Positions 1 through 8,384 of a stretch of DNA of 64,000 bases are shown in pieces. The DNA comes from Lysinibacillus agricola (GTDB lineage: Bacteria; Bacillota; Bacilli; Bacillales_A; Planococcaceae): the NCBI RefSeq assembly GCF_016638705.1, contig NZ_CP067341.1, forward strand, positions 1,181,501-1,245,500, given 5' to 3'. A program made the translations under genes and the position numbers. The stretch's first letter is position 1, and every line of letters begins with the position of its first letter. The notes beneath the pieces were generated by a model. It ran no database searches. It was not told the DNA's origin and was given only the letters and a program-made list of their open reading frames with translations.

Positions 1-2
1 TA

Positions 3-308
3 GACTTAATTTCTCAAGTTAATACAAACAGTGATGAGACAAATCCTAATGCGGTCAAGCTCTTTATGAATGATGGTTATGAAGTACGTGCTGTTATTCA
101 AACTTTAGCAGAAAAGCTAAATCATTACCCCTCAATTGTGGCACAAATTCCGAATGCAGAAAAGGGTGTCATCGATTTAGAGGTTGGCTCGTATTTTAAA
201 TCTTTCAATGCTGAGTACAACCAAGTAAACGTTGACTTAACAGAAAATGCAGATGGAGAAACGGCCATCCAGGAAGTGAATAAAGATGAGCAACAAGAAA
301 AAGAATAG
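3..308 (+). CDS. divIB: Cell division protein DivIB/FtsQ, C-terminal fragment
   Basis: The reading frame is open from the window edge and ends at TAG, giving 101 residues, so the 5' part of the gene lies outside. DivIB/FtsQ is a single-pass membrane protein of the divisome that acts with DivIC and FtsL in septal wall synthesis. The visible part matches the outer domain only in general character (soluble, no membrane segment, acidic low-complexity tail ending in DEQQEKE). Identification rests mainly on position: in B. subtilis divIB directly precedes ylxW-ylxX-sbp-ftsA-ftsZ, the order seen here. The 3' end overlaps the next gene by 23 bp, which suggests translational coupling. Confidence 0.8.
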   Translation, partial: DLISQVNTNSDETNPNAVKLFMNDGYEVRAVIQTLAEKLNHYPSIVAQIPNAEKGVIDLEVGSYFKSFNAEYNQVNVDLTENADGETAIQEVNKDEQQEKE

Positions 309-1014
309 CAAAGGAAATTTCTTTTCTAGAAAACAATTTGAGTTGCTTATTGTTTGTGTGACTATGGGGTTTATCATTGGCTATTCTTACAACCAGGCAA
401 AAGACAATCGAGATGCAAGTTCGACGGATACAGAGCTTTTTGAGCAAGAGGAATCATATCGTGAGGAGTTAATTGCACAGCAAGAACGTAATAAAGAACT
501 GTCCGAAGAAGCGAATGCATTACAAGAAAAAATTCGCAAGCATGAAAAATCATTTGTTGCTAGTGAAAAGGATTATACAAAGCTTGTTGAAGAAGCAGAG
601 GATTTACGCTTGTTGTTAGGTGATTTAAATGCAGAAGGAAAAGGGATACGTATAACCCTTCAAGATGGGGATTACAATCCGAAATCTGCTAATCCTAATG
701 ATTATATCGTGCATGAAAGCCATGTTTTTAAATTGCTCAATGAGCTTAAAATTTCTGGTGCTCAAGCAATTGCTATTAATGGTCAACGTGTTAGGGCAGA
801 TTCTTATATACGCTGTAATGGACCAGTCATTACTATTGATGGCAAGCAACATCCGGCTCCATTTGTCATCGAGGCTGTAGGAGATTCAGCAACATTAATG
901 GCTTCCTTAAATTTAAATGGTGGTGTTGTGGATCAATTAATAAATGACAATATTATTGTGTCATTAGAAGAAGATGAAAAGCTTACAATGCCCAAAGTAA
1001 AAGTAGAAAGTTAA
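286..1014 (+). CDS. ylxW: DUF881 family membrane-anchored protein (YlxW-like)
   Basis: This 242-residue protein has a basic N-terminus, one membrane segment at about residues 18-35 (ending FIIGYSYN), then an acidic coiled-coil stretch (about 45-105) and a C-terminal globular DUF881 domain. The DUF881 hallmarks seen are the GKGIRITLQDGD and NGQRV segments. The biochemical role of the family is not known. Its genes are conserved between divIB and ftsA in Bacillales, so a link to the division or cell-wall machinery is inferred from position. The start overlaps divIB and follows a GATGAGC-rich stretch without a strong Shine-Dalgarno, in keeping with coupled translation. Confidence 0.85.
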   Translation: MSNKKKNSKGNFFSRKQFELLIVCVTMGFIIGYSYNQAKDNRDASSTDTELFEQEESYREELIAQQERNKELSEEANALQEKIRKHEKSFVASEKDYTKLVEEAEDLRLLLGDLNAEGKGIRITLQDGDYNPKSANPNDYIVHESHVFKLLNELKISGAQAIAINGQRVRADSYIRCNGPVITIDGKQHPAPFVIEAVGDSATLMASLNLNGGVVDQLINDNIIVSLEEDEKLTMPKVKVES

Positions 1015-1127
1015 ACTATATTTTAGTTATAGCCTCCAGGTAAGTTATAGATTTTAACATGCGTCTGCATAATTCAGATCTAAGGCGTAATCTGTGGGGT
1101 GTTACGATACGTCTAGGAGGGGCTATT

Positions 1128-1847
1128 TTGAAAAAAAATATGTACACCCGAATAACGATCGTGCTATTTATTATCGGTTTGATGATAGCGGTACAATACA
1201 ATACCATAAAGCAACCAGCTGAGCGAGATACACGAGATATTTGGGCCATAAGAGAGGAATTAGCAGAAGAGAAGCAAAGGCATTCCACATTATTAGCAGA
1301 AATTCGCTCACTTAATGAAGTAGTGGGTCGCTATGAGCAATCTGAGAAAGCAAATTTACAGGCAGCATTATATGAAACGTTGAATCGTTTAAAGCTACAG
1401 GCTGGGCTAACGGAAGTCACAGGGCCAGGAGTTGTACTTCGTGTTGAACCAGCGCCAGAATTAGTAGAAATGGGGTATGAAATTAAAGAAATTTCACCCG
1501 ATTTACTAACTCAATTACTGAATGCTCTGTTTAAAAACAATGCAGCGAGTGTCTCCATAGATGGAAATCGGGTTGTCCATACGACAGCCATTCGAGACAT
1601 AAATGGAAAGACTACAGTGAACAGTGTACCACTGTCCTCACCACCCTTTGAAATTTATATTGGGACAAGCTCTTTTAAAGAAGCTCAAAAAATGTACAAT
1701 TCGTTACAGGCCTCTACATTTATCGATTCCTTTTATTTAGATAACTTTAATTTAATAATAGAGGAGCCAACTGAGCAGTTAACAATCCCAGCATTTGATC
1801 AGCCATTGACAAATGATTATTTAACAGAGGTGGAAAAAGGAGAATAA
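1128..1847 (+). CDS. ylxX: DUF881 family membrane-anchored protein (YlxX-like), paralogue of the preceding gene
   Basis: I place the start at TTG 1128 because AGGAGGGG lies at 1115-1122 at proper spacing; an ATG at 1059 has no ribosome binding site. The 239-residue product begins KKNMYTRITIVLF and has one N-terminal membrane segment (about 5-24), a coiled coil (about 35-90) and a DUF881 domain containing GPGVVLRVEP and DGNRVVHTTAIRDING. It repeats the architecture of the upstream gene, so the two look like an old tandem duplication. Function is unknown; the gene sits in the divIB-ftsA interval as in B. subtilis. Confidence 0.85.
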   Translation: MKKNMYTRITIVLFIIGLMIAVQYNTIKQPAERDTRDIWAIREELAEEKQRHSTLLAEIRSLNEVVGRYEQSEKANLQAALYETLNRLKLQAGLTEVTGPGVVLRVEPAPELVEMGYEIKEISPDLLTQLLNALFKNNAASVSIDGNRVVHTTAIRDINGKTTVNSVPLSSPPFEIYIGTSSFKEAQKMYNSLQASTFIDSFYLDNFNLIIEEPTEQLTIPAFDQPLTNDYLTEVEKGE

Positions 1848-1851
1848 TTTT

Positions 1852-2223
1852 ATGTGGTTACCATTTTTAGGTTTGATGTTTGGACTTGCCCTTGGCTTGT
1901 TAACAAATATACAAATACCCTCTATATATGAAAATTATCTGTCAATAGCTGTTTTAGCAGCCTTAGATACATTATTTGGCGGTATTCGTGCTCAATTACA
2001 GCAAGTATATGACGATAAAGTATTTGTATCAGGGTTCTTTTTTAATATAATTCTTGCAGCAGGATTAGCCTTTTTAGGTGTGTATTTAGGAATAGATTTG
2101 TATTTAGCTGCTGTTTTTGCTTTTGGAGTACGTTTATTCCAAAATATAGCAATAATTAGGCGTATTTTACTAACTCGATTAGATGAGAAACGTCTCAAGA
2201 GGAAGAAAAATTCCTTAGAATGA
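1852..2223 (+). CDS. sbp: Small basic family protein Sbp
   Basis: A 123-residue integral membrane protein with three or four hydrophobic segments and a very basic tail (LTRLDEKRLKRKKN). Length, topology and position directly before ftsA match the small basic protein (Sbp, DUF1290) family of Bacillales. No enzymatic role is established for the family. It starts 4 bp after the end of the upstream DUF881 gene, behind an AAAGGAG in the end of that gene, so the three ylxW-ylxX-sbp genes form one translation-coupled unit. About 100 bp separate it from ftsA, and that gap holds a promoter candidate. Confidence 0.85.
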   Translation: MWLPFLGLMFGLALGLLTNIQIPSIYENYLSIAVLAALDTLFGGIRAQLQQVYDDKVFVSGFFFNIILAAGLAFLGVYLGIDLYLAAVFAFGVRLFQNIAIIRRILLTRLDEKRLKRKKNSLE

Positions 2224-2249
2224 GAGAAAAATTGAGCAAAATACTCGAT

Positions 2250-2278
2250 TTGCTTAGACATTATGCGGAATTTACAAT
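2250..2278 (+). promoter_or_regulatory. Candidate sigma-A promoter in front of ftsA
   Basis: TTGCTT at 2250-2255 and TACAAT at 2273-2278 are separated by 17 bp. They lie about 40 bp before the ftsA start in the only sizeable gap of the division cluster. ftsAZ of B. subtilis also has its own promoters in this gap. The hexamers are not perfect, so this is a reasonable candidate only. Confidence 0.45.
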
Positions 2279-2319
2279 AGAATGAGAATAAGAGCATTTT
2301 TTCAAGGAGGTGCAGCTAA

Positions 2320-3603
2320 TTGAATCAGCAAGATTTATATATTTCTCTTGATATAGGATCATCCTCTATCAAGGTATTAATAGGTGAAATGAGCGACGGT
2401 CAATTACATGTAATTGGAGTCGGAAATGTAAAATCGAATGGAGTTCGAAAAGGTGCAATTGTTGATATTGATGCAACAGTTCAATCGATTCGAAAAGCAA
2501 TAGAACAAGCCGAACGAATGACAGGATATCAAATTAATGAAGTCGTTTTGGGTGTTCCGGCTAACCAGACGATGTTACAGCTAGTTAAAGGTGTTGTCGC
2601 TGTAAATAGTGAAAATAGGGAAATTACAGATGACGATTTAGATAGAGTGGTAGAATCTGCACAAGTCATGTCAATACCTCCTGAACGCGAATTAGTTAAC
2701 ATCATTCCAAGACAATTTATTGTAGATAACTTAGATGAGATTAAAGATCCAAGAGGTATGATTGGTATCCGTTTAGAAATGGATGCCACAATGATTACAA
2801 CCTCGAAGACACTTCTACACAATGTTCTACGTTGTGTAGAACGTGCAGGTCTAAGTATTCGTGAAATATATTTGCAACCATTAGCGGCAGGCTTTTTTGC
2901 ATTGACGGAGGATGAAAAAAACCAAGGTACTGCGTTCGTTGATTTAGGAGGCGGTTCAACTACTATCACAGTATTCGAAGAGGGACTGTTGACTCATACA
3001 GGTGTCATTCCAGTTGGTGGTGATCATATCACGAAAGATATTTCGATCGTCTTAAAAACACCAACAGAACAAGCGGAACAAATTAAACACCAATTTGGAC
3101 ATGCCTTTTATGATGACGCATCAGATGATGAACTCTTTGAAGTACCGGTTGTAGGGACCGATTCAACAGATCAATACAGCCAGCGCTTTATAGCAGAAAT
3201 TATTGGTGCTCGCTTAGAAGAATTATTTGAGTTAGTCATTGACGAGCTAGCGCGTCTAGGAGTTCGAGATTTACCAGGTGGTGTTGTTTTAACGGGTGGC
3301 GTTGCAAAGCTTGAGGGTATAGCTCAACTGGCACGCCAGATTTTGCAAACGCGTGTTAGAATATATACACCCGATTATATTGGCGTTAGAGAGCCTTCAT
3401 TTACAACGGCGGTTGGACTTATTCGTTACGCCTATTTAGAAGATGATTTTTATGGAAAAAGTACAAATGCGCAACCTCTTGAATATTCAGTTGTAGGATC
3501 TCCAGCAGCCACACCTAAAAAGCAAGAATATGCTGCACCTTCAGAATCAAAAGGGAGCGTAATCGGGAGAGCAAAAAAATTATTTGATAAATTTTTTGAT
3601 TAA
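2320..3603 (+). CDS. ftsA: Cell division protein FtsA
   Basis: FtsA is the actin-like ATPase that tethers FtsZ filaments to the membrane and recruits later divisome proteins. The start is TTG 2320, behind a perfect AAGGAGGTG at 2304-2312. The 427-residue protein shows the actin/Hsp70 phosphate-1 loop (SLDIGSSSIKVLIG near residue 7), the phosphate-2 segment VDLGGGSTTITVFEEG (about 208) and the adenosine motif GVVLTGGVAKLEG (about 322). The C-terminal amphipathic membrane-targeting helix is GRAKKLFDKFFD. Length and order are normal, and ftsZ follows 53 bp downstream. Confidence 0.97.
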   Translation: MNQQDLYISLDIGSSSIKVLIGEMSDGQLHVIGVGNVKSNGVRKGAIVDIDATVQSIRKAIEQAERMTGYQINEVVLGVPANQTMLQLVKGVVAVNSENREITDDDLDRVVESAQVMSIPPERELVNIIPRQFIVDNLDEIKDPRGMIGIRLEMDATMITTSKTLLHNVLRCVERAGLSIREIYLQPLAAGFFALTEDEKNQGTAFVDLGGGSTTITVFEEGLLTHTGVIPVGGDHITKDISIVLKTPTEQAEQIKHQFGHAFYDDASDDELFEVPVVGTDSTDQYSQRFIAEIIGARLEELFELVIDELARLGVRDLPGGVVLTGGVAKLEGIAQLARQILQTRVRIYTPDYIGVREPSFTTAVGLIRYAYLEDDFYGKSTNAQPLEYSVVGSPAATPKKQEYAAPSESKGSVIGRAKKLFDKFFD

Positions 3604-3656
3604 CTTGAATGCGTAATGAATGATACAGAGTCGAGTTACCGTGGGAGGAAAAAGAA

Positions 3657-4823
3657 ATGTTAGAATTTGATACAAGTGTTGATCAACTTGCAGTAATAAA
3701 AGTCATTGGTGTCGGTGGCGGCGGTAACAACGCTGTCAATCGAATGATAGAACATGGTGTACAAGGTGTTGACTTTATCGCAGTAAACACAGATGCACAG
3801 GCACTAAATTTATCGAAAGCAGAAATAAAGCTACAAATTGGTACAAAACTAACACGTGGGTTAGGTGCAGGTGCAAATCCTGAAGTAGGGAAAAAAGCTG
3901 CAGAAGAGAGCCGTGAACAGTTAGAAGAGGTTCTAAGTGGTGCAGACATGGTATTCGTTACAGCTGGAATGGGCGGAGGAACTGGTACTGGAGCCGCGCC
4001 AGTAATTGCACAAATTGCTCGAGATTTAGGAGCTCTTACAGTTGGTGTTGTAACGCGTCCATTTACGTTTGAAGGTCGCAAACGACAAACACAAGCCATC
4101 GGTGGTATTGGTGGCATGAAAGAGTCTGTAGATACTTTAATCGTCATTCCGAACGACAAGCTATTACAAATTGTCGATAAATCTACGCCAATGCTAGAGG
4201 CATTCCGTGAGGCAGATAATGTTTTACGTCAAGGTGTACAAGGTATTTCAGATTTAATTGCAACGCCAGGTCTTATTAACTTAGACTTTGCAGACGTAAA
4301 AACAATTATGTCTAACAAAGGTTCAGCGTTAATGGGTATTGGTATTGCTACAGGTGAAAACCGTGCTGCTGAAGCAGCTAAGAAAGCTATTTCAAGTCCT
4401 TTACTTGAATCATCAATTGATGGCGCAAAAGGTGTCCTTATGAATATTACAGGTGGCTCGAATCTTAGCTTATTTGAAGTACAAGAAGCCGCAGATATCG
4501 TAGCTTCAGCATCAGATGAAGAAGTAAATATGATTTTCGGTTCTGTTATTAACGAAAATCTAAAAGATGAAATTATTGTGACAGTAATTGCGACTGGTTT
4601 CTCAGAGGAAGCTCTACAGCAACAGCGTAATACTACACGACCGACGTTAAGTACAAATAGTACAAATAGACAAGCTGCACAGCAACAGCAAGCTCCGATT
4701 CGTGAGCAACGTCAAGATATGCATGTACAGCAAGAGCAACCACGTCAAAATCAACAAAATTATGCACAGGATGACATGCTTGAAGTACCAGCATTTTTAC
4801 GTAACCGTAAAAATCGCGGATAA
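3657..4823 (+). CDS. ftsZ: Cell division GTPase FtsZ
   Basis: FtsZ is the tubulin homologue that builds the Z ring. The tubulin signature GGGTGTG is at residues 106-112, and the N-terminal nucleotide loop [12 protein letters not shown] is at about 19-30. The synergy loop region near residue 210 ([11 protein letters not shown]) is intact. After a Gln/Asn-rich linker (about 320-370) the conserved C-terminal peptide [12 protein letters not shown], which binds FtsA, SepF and EzrA-type partners, is followed by a basic tail. The start ATG 3657 follows GGGAGGA. At 388 residues the length is typical of Bacillales. A strong terminator follows. Confidence 0.98.
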   Translation: MLEFDTSVDQLAVIKVIGVGGGGNNAVNRMIEHGVQGVDFIAVNTDAQALNLSKAEIKLQIGTKLTRGLGAGANPEVGKKAAEESREQLEEVLSGADMVFVTAGMGGGTGTGAAPVIAQIARDLGALTVGVVTRPFTFEGRKRQTQAIGGIGGMKESVDTLIVIPNDKLLQIVDKSTPMLEAFREADNVLRQGVQGISDLIATPGLINLDFADVKTIMSNKGSALMGIGIATGENRAAEAAKKAISSPLLESSIDGAKGVLMNITGGSNLSLFEVQEAADIVASASDEEVNMIFGSVINENLKDEIIVTVIATGFSEEALQQQRNTTRPTLSTNSTNRQAAQQQQAPIREQRQDMHVQQEQPRQNQQNYAQDDMLEVPAFLRNRKNRG

Positions 4824-4841
4824 ATCAGTATACAACCTTCT

Positions 4842-4883
4842 AAAAAGCTCGTATTTTACATTATGTGAAATACGAGCTTTTTA
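4842..4883 (+). terminator. Rho-independent terminator of ftsAZ
   Basis: A long perfect stem (AAAAAGCTCGTATTTTACA paired with TGTGAAATACGAGCTTTTT) with a tiny loop starts 18 bp after the ftsZ stop. The flanking A and T runs make it likely to work in both directions. Confidence 0.9.
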
Positions 4884-4912
4884 TGTTGTTAAAAATCTAT
4901 TATGTTATGAAT

Positions 4913-4956
4913 GTTGTTGCTGCTGTCGCTACGCTTTCGCACTGAAAATATTTGTT
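4913..4956 (+). repeat. Solo copy of the 36-44 bp CTGTCGCTACGCTTTCGCAC module
   Basis: The stretch reads TGCTGCTGTCGCTACG, CTTTCGCACTG, then AAAATATTTGTT. The same module occurs inside the larger intergenic elements at 8.45, 10.8 and 13.1-13.2 kb and, inverted, as another solo copy near 8.3 kb. It lies between the ftsZ terminator and the first full element. Confidence 0.7.
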
Positions 4957-5005
4957 TTCTTTAAATTAGAGAGTGACATCCCCAGAAGATACATTCTATG
5001 AAGTG

Positions 5006-5234
5006 GTTGATTGTAATGGAGACTGGGCGACTCCTTGGGGATCAGCGTCACAGATGAGACCCTGCAGCGAGCACATAGAGGAACGAAGGCTAAAAGCATC
5101 ACGTCCTGTGATAACGCCTTCGTGACCAACATCGTGTTGGCCCAAGCGGCTCATCGGACGCCCCCAGGAAGCTTTGCTCTGTGCGAAAGCGAAGCGTCAG
5201 CGGCAAAGCGCCCAGTCGGAACGGAAATCAACCC
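5006..5234 (+). repeat. Intergenic GTTGATT/AATCAAC element, full copy 1
   Basis: The copy begins GTTGATTG and ends GGAACGGAAATCAAC. Just inside the ends, GACTGGGCG pairs perfectly with CGCCCAGTC. In the middle lies the core hairpin made by CGAAGGC and GCCTTCG around ATCACG/TGTGAT. Short open frames across it are not credible genes: the same DNA recurs in both orientations between unrelated genes, and the frames are not conserved between copies. Confidence 0.85.
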
Positions 5235-5357
5235 CTCGCCTTGCAGAAAAGCCATATACTTATATTTAATATGACAGCATAATTTCATTGATATTCCCCT
5301 GACTATTTTCAGTGACATAAAATTAATTATGTTCAATTGTGTAAGGAAAGGATGTAT

Positions 5358-5400
5358 TTTGTCAAAACATTTTAAGGAAATGATGCGATTGTTTGACAAT
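5358..5400 (+). promoter_or_regulatory. spoIIG control region with Spo0A boxes
   Basis: TTTGTCAAA at 5358-5366 and the inverted match TTTGACAAT at 5392-5400 fit the Spo0A box TTTGTCRAA. The second box overlaps a TTGACA (5393-5398) that could serve as the -35. In B. subtilis the spoIIG promoter is a sigma-A promoter activated by phosphorylated Spo0A, with a box overlapping the -35. The -10 is unclear; CATGCT/TAACAT at 5412-5420 are the nearest candidates. Confidence 0.7.
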
Positions 5401-5446
5401 ATTTGTGGGTGTAACATGCTAACTTTGTAAGTAGGAGGCGGCTGTT

Positions 5447-6280
5447 ATGTATGGAGAATGGCTGGTGCTCATTAATACACTTTTTAATCTAGCGATACTC
5501 AAGTTTACGGCAAAGGTAACAGGGGTTTTTGTAAAGAACACGAGATTATTAATGAGTTCTATTTGTAGTAGTTTTGTAGCTGTAATAGGTGGACAAATGC
5601 TGTTGACGACGCTGCTAAGCTTTATCTTACTAATCGGACTAGCTTTTCGCTTCAAGATTCGAAGCTTTCAAAAGCAAGGACCAATCGTTTTAACGGCAAC
5701 AATCATTATTGGTGGATTATTAACAGCATTACAACCGTATTTAAAGAATCTTTCTGTCATCCATTTTATAATCATTTGCCTACTATTAGCTGTTGGTAAC
5801 CTTCTTGCTTTTTATAAGCAATGGGGATTTGTAAAGCTTGAGCGGTTAAGTGGTCAGTTTGTGTTTGATACAGCGTTAAAAATTTTTGATGTAAAGATAC
5901 CACTCTCTGCATTTGTAGATACCGGGAATCAAGCTATCGAGCCATTATCAGGAAAACCTGTTCACTTTGTCTCTTATGCGGCATTACGCCCGCATTTACC
6001 TGCAGCATTTTGCAAATCATTATTAGAATGGCAAGAAACTGATCCGTATAATGTATCCATGTTTTCAGAAGATTATCAGCGTTACATTCGATTTATTCAT
6101 GTTAATACAGTGCAACAGCAGTCGGTTGTACTAGGTTTCCGCTTTGATGAGTGGCATATAAAGGGGGAGCACTCACAAGTGAAAATGAATGAATATATCG
6201 TTTTTAACAAAAAGGCTAAAAATTTTCCGCATAGCACAGCAGCAATTTTACATTTTTCAGCGCTTTCAAATAACTCATAG
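5447..6280 (+). CDS. spoIIGA: Sporulation sigma-E factor processing peptidase SpoIIGA
   Basis: SpoIIGA is the membrane aspartic protease that cuts the pro-sequence off pro-sigma-E in the mother cell after a signal from the forespore. The N-terminal half holds about five membrane segments (residues 1-125). The C-terminal half has the aspartic protease motif VDTGN with catalytic Asp158, followed by [10 protein letters not shown] as in the family. It has 277 residues, somewhat shorter than the roughly 309 of B. subtilis, with a short C-terminal end. The start ATG 5447 lies 8 bp after AGGAGG. sigE follows 13 bp downstream. Confidence 0.95.
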   Translation: MYGEWLVLINTLFNLAILKFTAKVTGVFVKNTRLLMSSICSSFVAVIGGQMLLTTLLSFILLIGLAFRFKIRSFQKQGPIVLTATIIIGGLLTALQPYLKNLSVIHFIIICLLLAVGNLLAFYKQWGFVKLERLSGQFVFDTALKIFDVKIPLSAFVDTGNQAIEPLSGKPVHFVSYAALRPHLPAAFCKSLLEWQETDPYNVSMFSEDYQRYIRFIHVNTVQQQSVVLGFRFDEWHIKGEHSQVKMNEYIVFNKKAKNFPHSTAAILHFSALSNNS

Positions 6281-6293
6281 AGGGGGAGAACTA

Positions 6294-7001
6294 TTGCTTC
6301 TTAGGCTACTTGCTAGCTTGAAAAAATTATGGAGTAAGTTTCGGAGTCGTGAAACGTACTATATAGGGGGAAATGATTCATTGCCAGTGCCACTAAGTCG
6401 AGAAGAAGAAGTTACAGTCATTGCATCCTTTATGAATGGTGATTTACGAGCTAGAGATACACTAATTGAACGTAATTTACGTCTTGTCGTTTATATTGCT
6501 AGACGTTTTGATAATACGGGAACGCCGATTGAGGATTTAATAAGTATTGGCTCTATCGGTTTAATTAAGGCGATTGAAACGTTCAATACGGATAAAAATA
6601 TTAAGCTTGCAACATACGCTTCACGTTGTATTGAAAATGAAATTTTGATGCATTTACGTAAAACAAGTCGCATGAAGGGTGAAGTTTCATTAGATGAACC
6701 ATTAAACTCCGATGCTGATGGAAACGAATTGTTATTGTCTGATATTTTAGGAACGGAAGAGCATATTATTTTAGACAATGTAGAGAAGAAAATTGAGCGT
6801 CAACATATGTTTCATGCCATTAATTTACTAGGTGCGCGTGAAAGATATATTATGGAATGTCGTTTCGGTCTCAATGGAAAAATTGAAATGACTCAAAAAG
6901 AAGTTGCTGATCATTTAGGTATTTCGCAATCATATATTTCTCGATTAGAGAAGAAAATTATTCAAGATTTACGCGAAAACTTAAATCAGCCAATATCTTA
7001 G
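6294..7001 (+). CDS. sigE: RNA polymerase sporulation sigma-E factor (pro-sigma-E)
   Basis: Sigma-E directs early mother-cell transcription. I place the start at TTG 6294, because AGAGGGGGAG (6280-6289) lies directly upstream and the ATG at 6189 would sit deep inside spoIIGA. The 235-residue product has an amphipathic basic pro-sequence (about residues 1-22) before YYIGG, the usual SpoIIGA cleavage neighbourhood. Region 2 ([36 protein letters not shown]) and region 4 ([31 protein letters not shown]) are intact. It is co-transcribed with spoIIGA, so both are under the Spo0A-type control seen at 5.36-5.40 kb. Confidence 0.96.
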   Translation: MLLRLLASLKKLWSKFRSRETYYIGGNDSLPVPLSREEEVTVIASFMNGDLRARDTLIERNLRLVVYIARRFDNTGTPIEDLISIGSIGLIKAIETFNTDKNIKLATYASRCIENEILMHLRKTSRMKGEVSLDEPLNSDADGNELLLSDILGTEEHIILDNVEKKIERQHMFHAINLLGARERYIMECRFGLNGKIEMTQKEVADHLGISQSYISRLEKKIIQDLRENLNQPIS

Positions 7002-7043
7002 AGAGGGAAATTTAACCTACCTAAAATTGGTCGTATCCTTAGT

Positions 7044-7072
7044 GCATATTCTCGTTTCTCTCGGACAAACTG
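7044..7072 (+). promoter_or_regulatory. Sigma-F-type promoter of sigG
   Basis: GCATA (7044-7048) and GGACAAACTG (7063-7072) are spaced 14 bp apart. This fits the published sigma-F consensus (GYATA, then GGNNANNMTR) at every defined position. It lies 44 bp before the sigG start, as expected because spoIIIG is read by sigma-F in the forespore. Confidence 0.75.
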
Positions 7073-7115
7073 ATGTAACGGTTTAGTCAGAGAATAACAT
7101 CCGGAGGAATCGAAT

Positions 7116-7889
7116 ATGCGAACTAAAGTTGATCTTTGCGGCTTAGATACATCGACTTTGCCAATTTTAAAGCACGAGGAAATGAAGGAACTATTCATCC
7201 GCTTACAAGCTGGAGAAACTGAGATTAGGGAAGAGCTTGTCATGTGCAATTTAAGGTTAGTACTCAGTATTGTCGGTAGATTTGCCTATAGGGGTGAACA
7301 GGCAGATGATTTATTTCAGGTAGGCTGTATTGGCCTCATGAAAGCCATTGATCATTTTGATTTGAAGCATAATGTGCGATTTTCAACATATGCTGTACCA
7401 ATGATCATTGGTGAAATTCGTCGCCATCTGCGTGATCATCATGCTTTACGTGTTTCTCGTTCTCTAAGAGATATTGCGTATAAGGCGATGCAGGCAAAAG
7501 AGCAATGGATAACCGATAATTTACGCGAACCAACGATTGAAGAAATTGCTGAAATGATTGACATGAAAAAGGAAGATGTATTATTTGCTTTAGATGCCAT
7601 TCAAGACCCAGTTTCATTACAAGAGCCCATTTATTCAGACGGTGGGGACGCTGTTTATATGATGGACCAATTACGTGATGATGATGTATCAGAAGAACAA
7701 TGGGTTGCCTACGTGTCGGTAAAGGAAAGTTTGCAAAAGTTAGATGAACGTCAACAAATGATTGTTGCAAAGCGTTTTTATTACGGTGAGACACAAACTG
7801 AAATTGCAAAAGAATTGGGAATATCTCAAGCGCAAATTTCACGTCTGGAAAAAAATGCAATTGAAACAATGCAGAAAGATTATAAGTAA
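7116..7889 (+). CDS. sigG: RNA polymerase sporulation sigma-G factor
   Basis: Sigma-G drives late forespore genes. The 257-residue protein carries an N-terminal segment MRTKVDLCGLDTSTLPIL, typical of SigG and thought to contact the anti-sigma factor SpoIIAB/CsfB. Region 2 is CNLRLVLSIVGRFAYRG and DLFQVGCIGLMKAIDHF, region 3 lies at about 130-170, and region 4 is TQTEIAKELGISQAQISRLE. The start ATG 7116 is 8 bp after GGAGG. It has its own sigma-F promoter and a terminator, so it is a single-gene unit, although readthrough from spoIIG is possible. Confidence 0.97.
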   Translation: MRTKVDLCGLDTSTLPILKHEEMKELFIRLQAGETEIREELVMCNLRLVLSIVGRFAYRGEQADDLFQVGCIGLMKAIDHFDLKHNVRFSTYAVPMIIGEIRRHLRDHHALRVSRSLRDIAYKAMQAKEQWITDNLREPTIEEIAEMIDMKKEDVLFALDAIQDPVSLQEPIYSDGGDAVYMMDQLRDDDVSEEQWVAYVSVKESLQKLDERQQMIVAKRFYYGETQTEIAKELGISQAQISRLEKNAIETMQKDYK

Positions 7890-7894
7890 AAGAC

Positions 7895-7926
7895 AATGCG
7901 CATCCGAGTTCTCGGTGCGCATTTTA
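7895..7926 (+). terminator. Terminator of sigG
   Basis: AATGCGCA (7895-7902) plus CCGAG pairs with CTCGG plus TGCGCATT (7916-7923), with a TT loop and a one-base bulge, followed by TTTAATT. Confidence 0.85.
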
Positions 7927-7988
7927 ATTATGTCGATGAAATTAAAACGTCATATAAGATTAAGATGGCTCTTCGGCAAAATGAGGGG

Positions 7989-8215
7989 GTGATTTCCGTT
8001 CCGACTGGGCGCTTTGCCGCTGACGCTTCGCTTTCGCACAGAGCAAAGCTTCCTGGGGGCGTCCGATGAGCCGCTTGGGCCAACACGATGTTGGTCACGA
8101 AGGCGTTATCACAAGACGTGATGCTTTTAGCCTTCGTTCCTCTATGTGCTCGCTCCAGGGTCTCATCTTTGACGCTAATCCCCAAGGAGTCGCCCAGTCT
8201 CAACTCCAATCAACC
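7989..8215 (-). repeat. Intergenic GTTGATT/AATCAAC element, full copy 2, inverted
   Basis: Read on the minus strand it runs from GTTGATTGGAGTTG to GGAACGGAAATCAC. It has the same GACTGGGCG/CGCCCAGTC closing stem and the same CGAAGGC...GCCTTCG core hairpin as the copy at 5.0 kb. It shows one core change (CGTCTTGTGAT instead of CGTCCTGTGAT). The AATCAAC end has become AATCACC here. Confidence 0.85.
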
Positions 8216-8293
8216 AATTCATATAGCATGTATCCTCTTCCAATTGCTATAATTTAAGTGATAAAACGTAATTTTAGCAAAAGGGTTTTGTCT

Positions 8294-8338
8294 ATGCGAC
8301 AGCAACAAATGTTTTCTGTGCGAAGGCGAAGTGTTAAC
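8294..8338 (-). repeat. Solo inverted copy of the CTTTCGCACAGAAAACATTTGTTG module
   Basis: On the minus strand it reads GTTAACACTTCGCCTTCGC, then ACAGAAAACATTTGTTGCTG, matching the last module of the 13.2-kb array and the solo copy at 4.9 kb in the opposite orientation. Confidence 0.6.
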
Positions 8339-8384
8339 TTAAGGTATGTTATTATAGCGTCCACTATTGAAATTCTACGCTATC

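Noticed and set aside
2529..2969. Antisense frames inside ftsA, ftsZ, pyrC, rsmB and other genes
   Set aside because: They are shadows of strongly supported genes, produced by codon bias on the opposite strand.
5035..5274. 79-codon frame across the element, similar frames at 7928-8209, 8395-8610, 10771-10956, 12904-13247 and 59483-59776
   Set aside because: They lie in copies of the same repeat, differ in frame and length between copies, and have no initiation signals.
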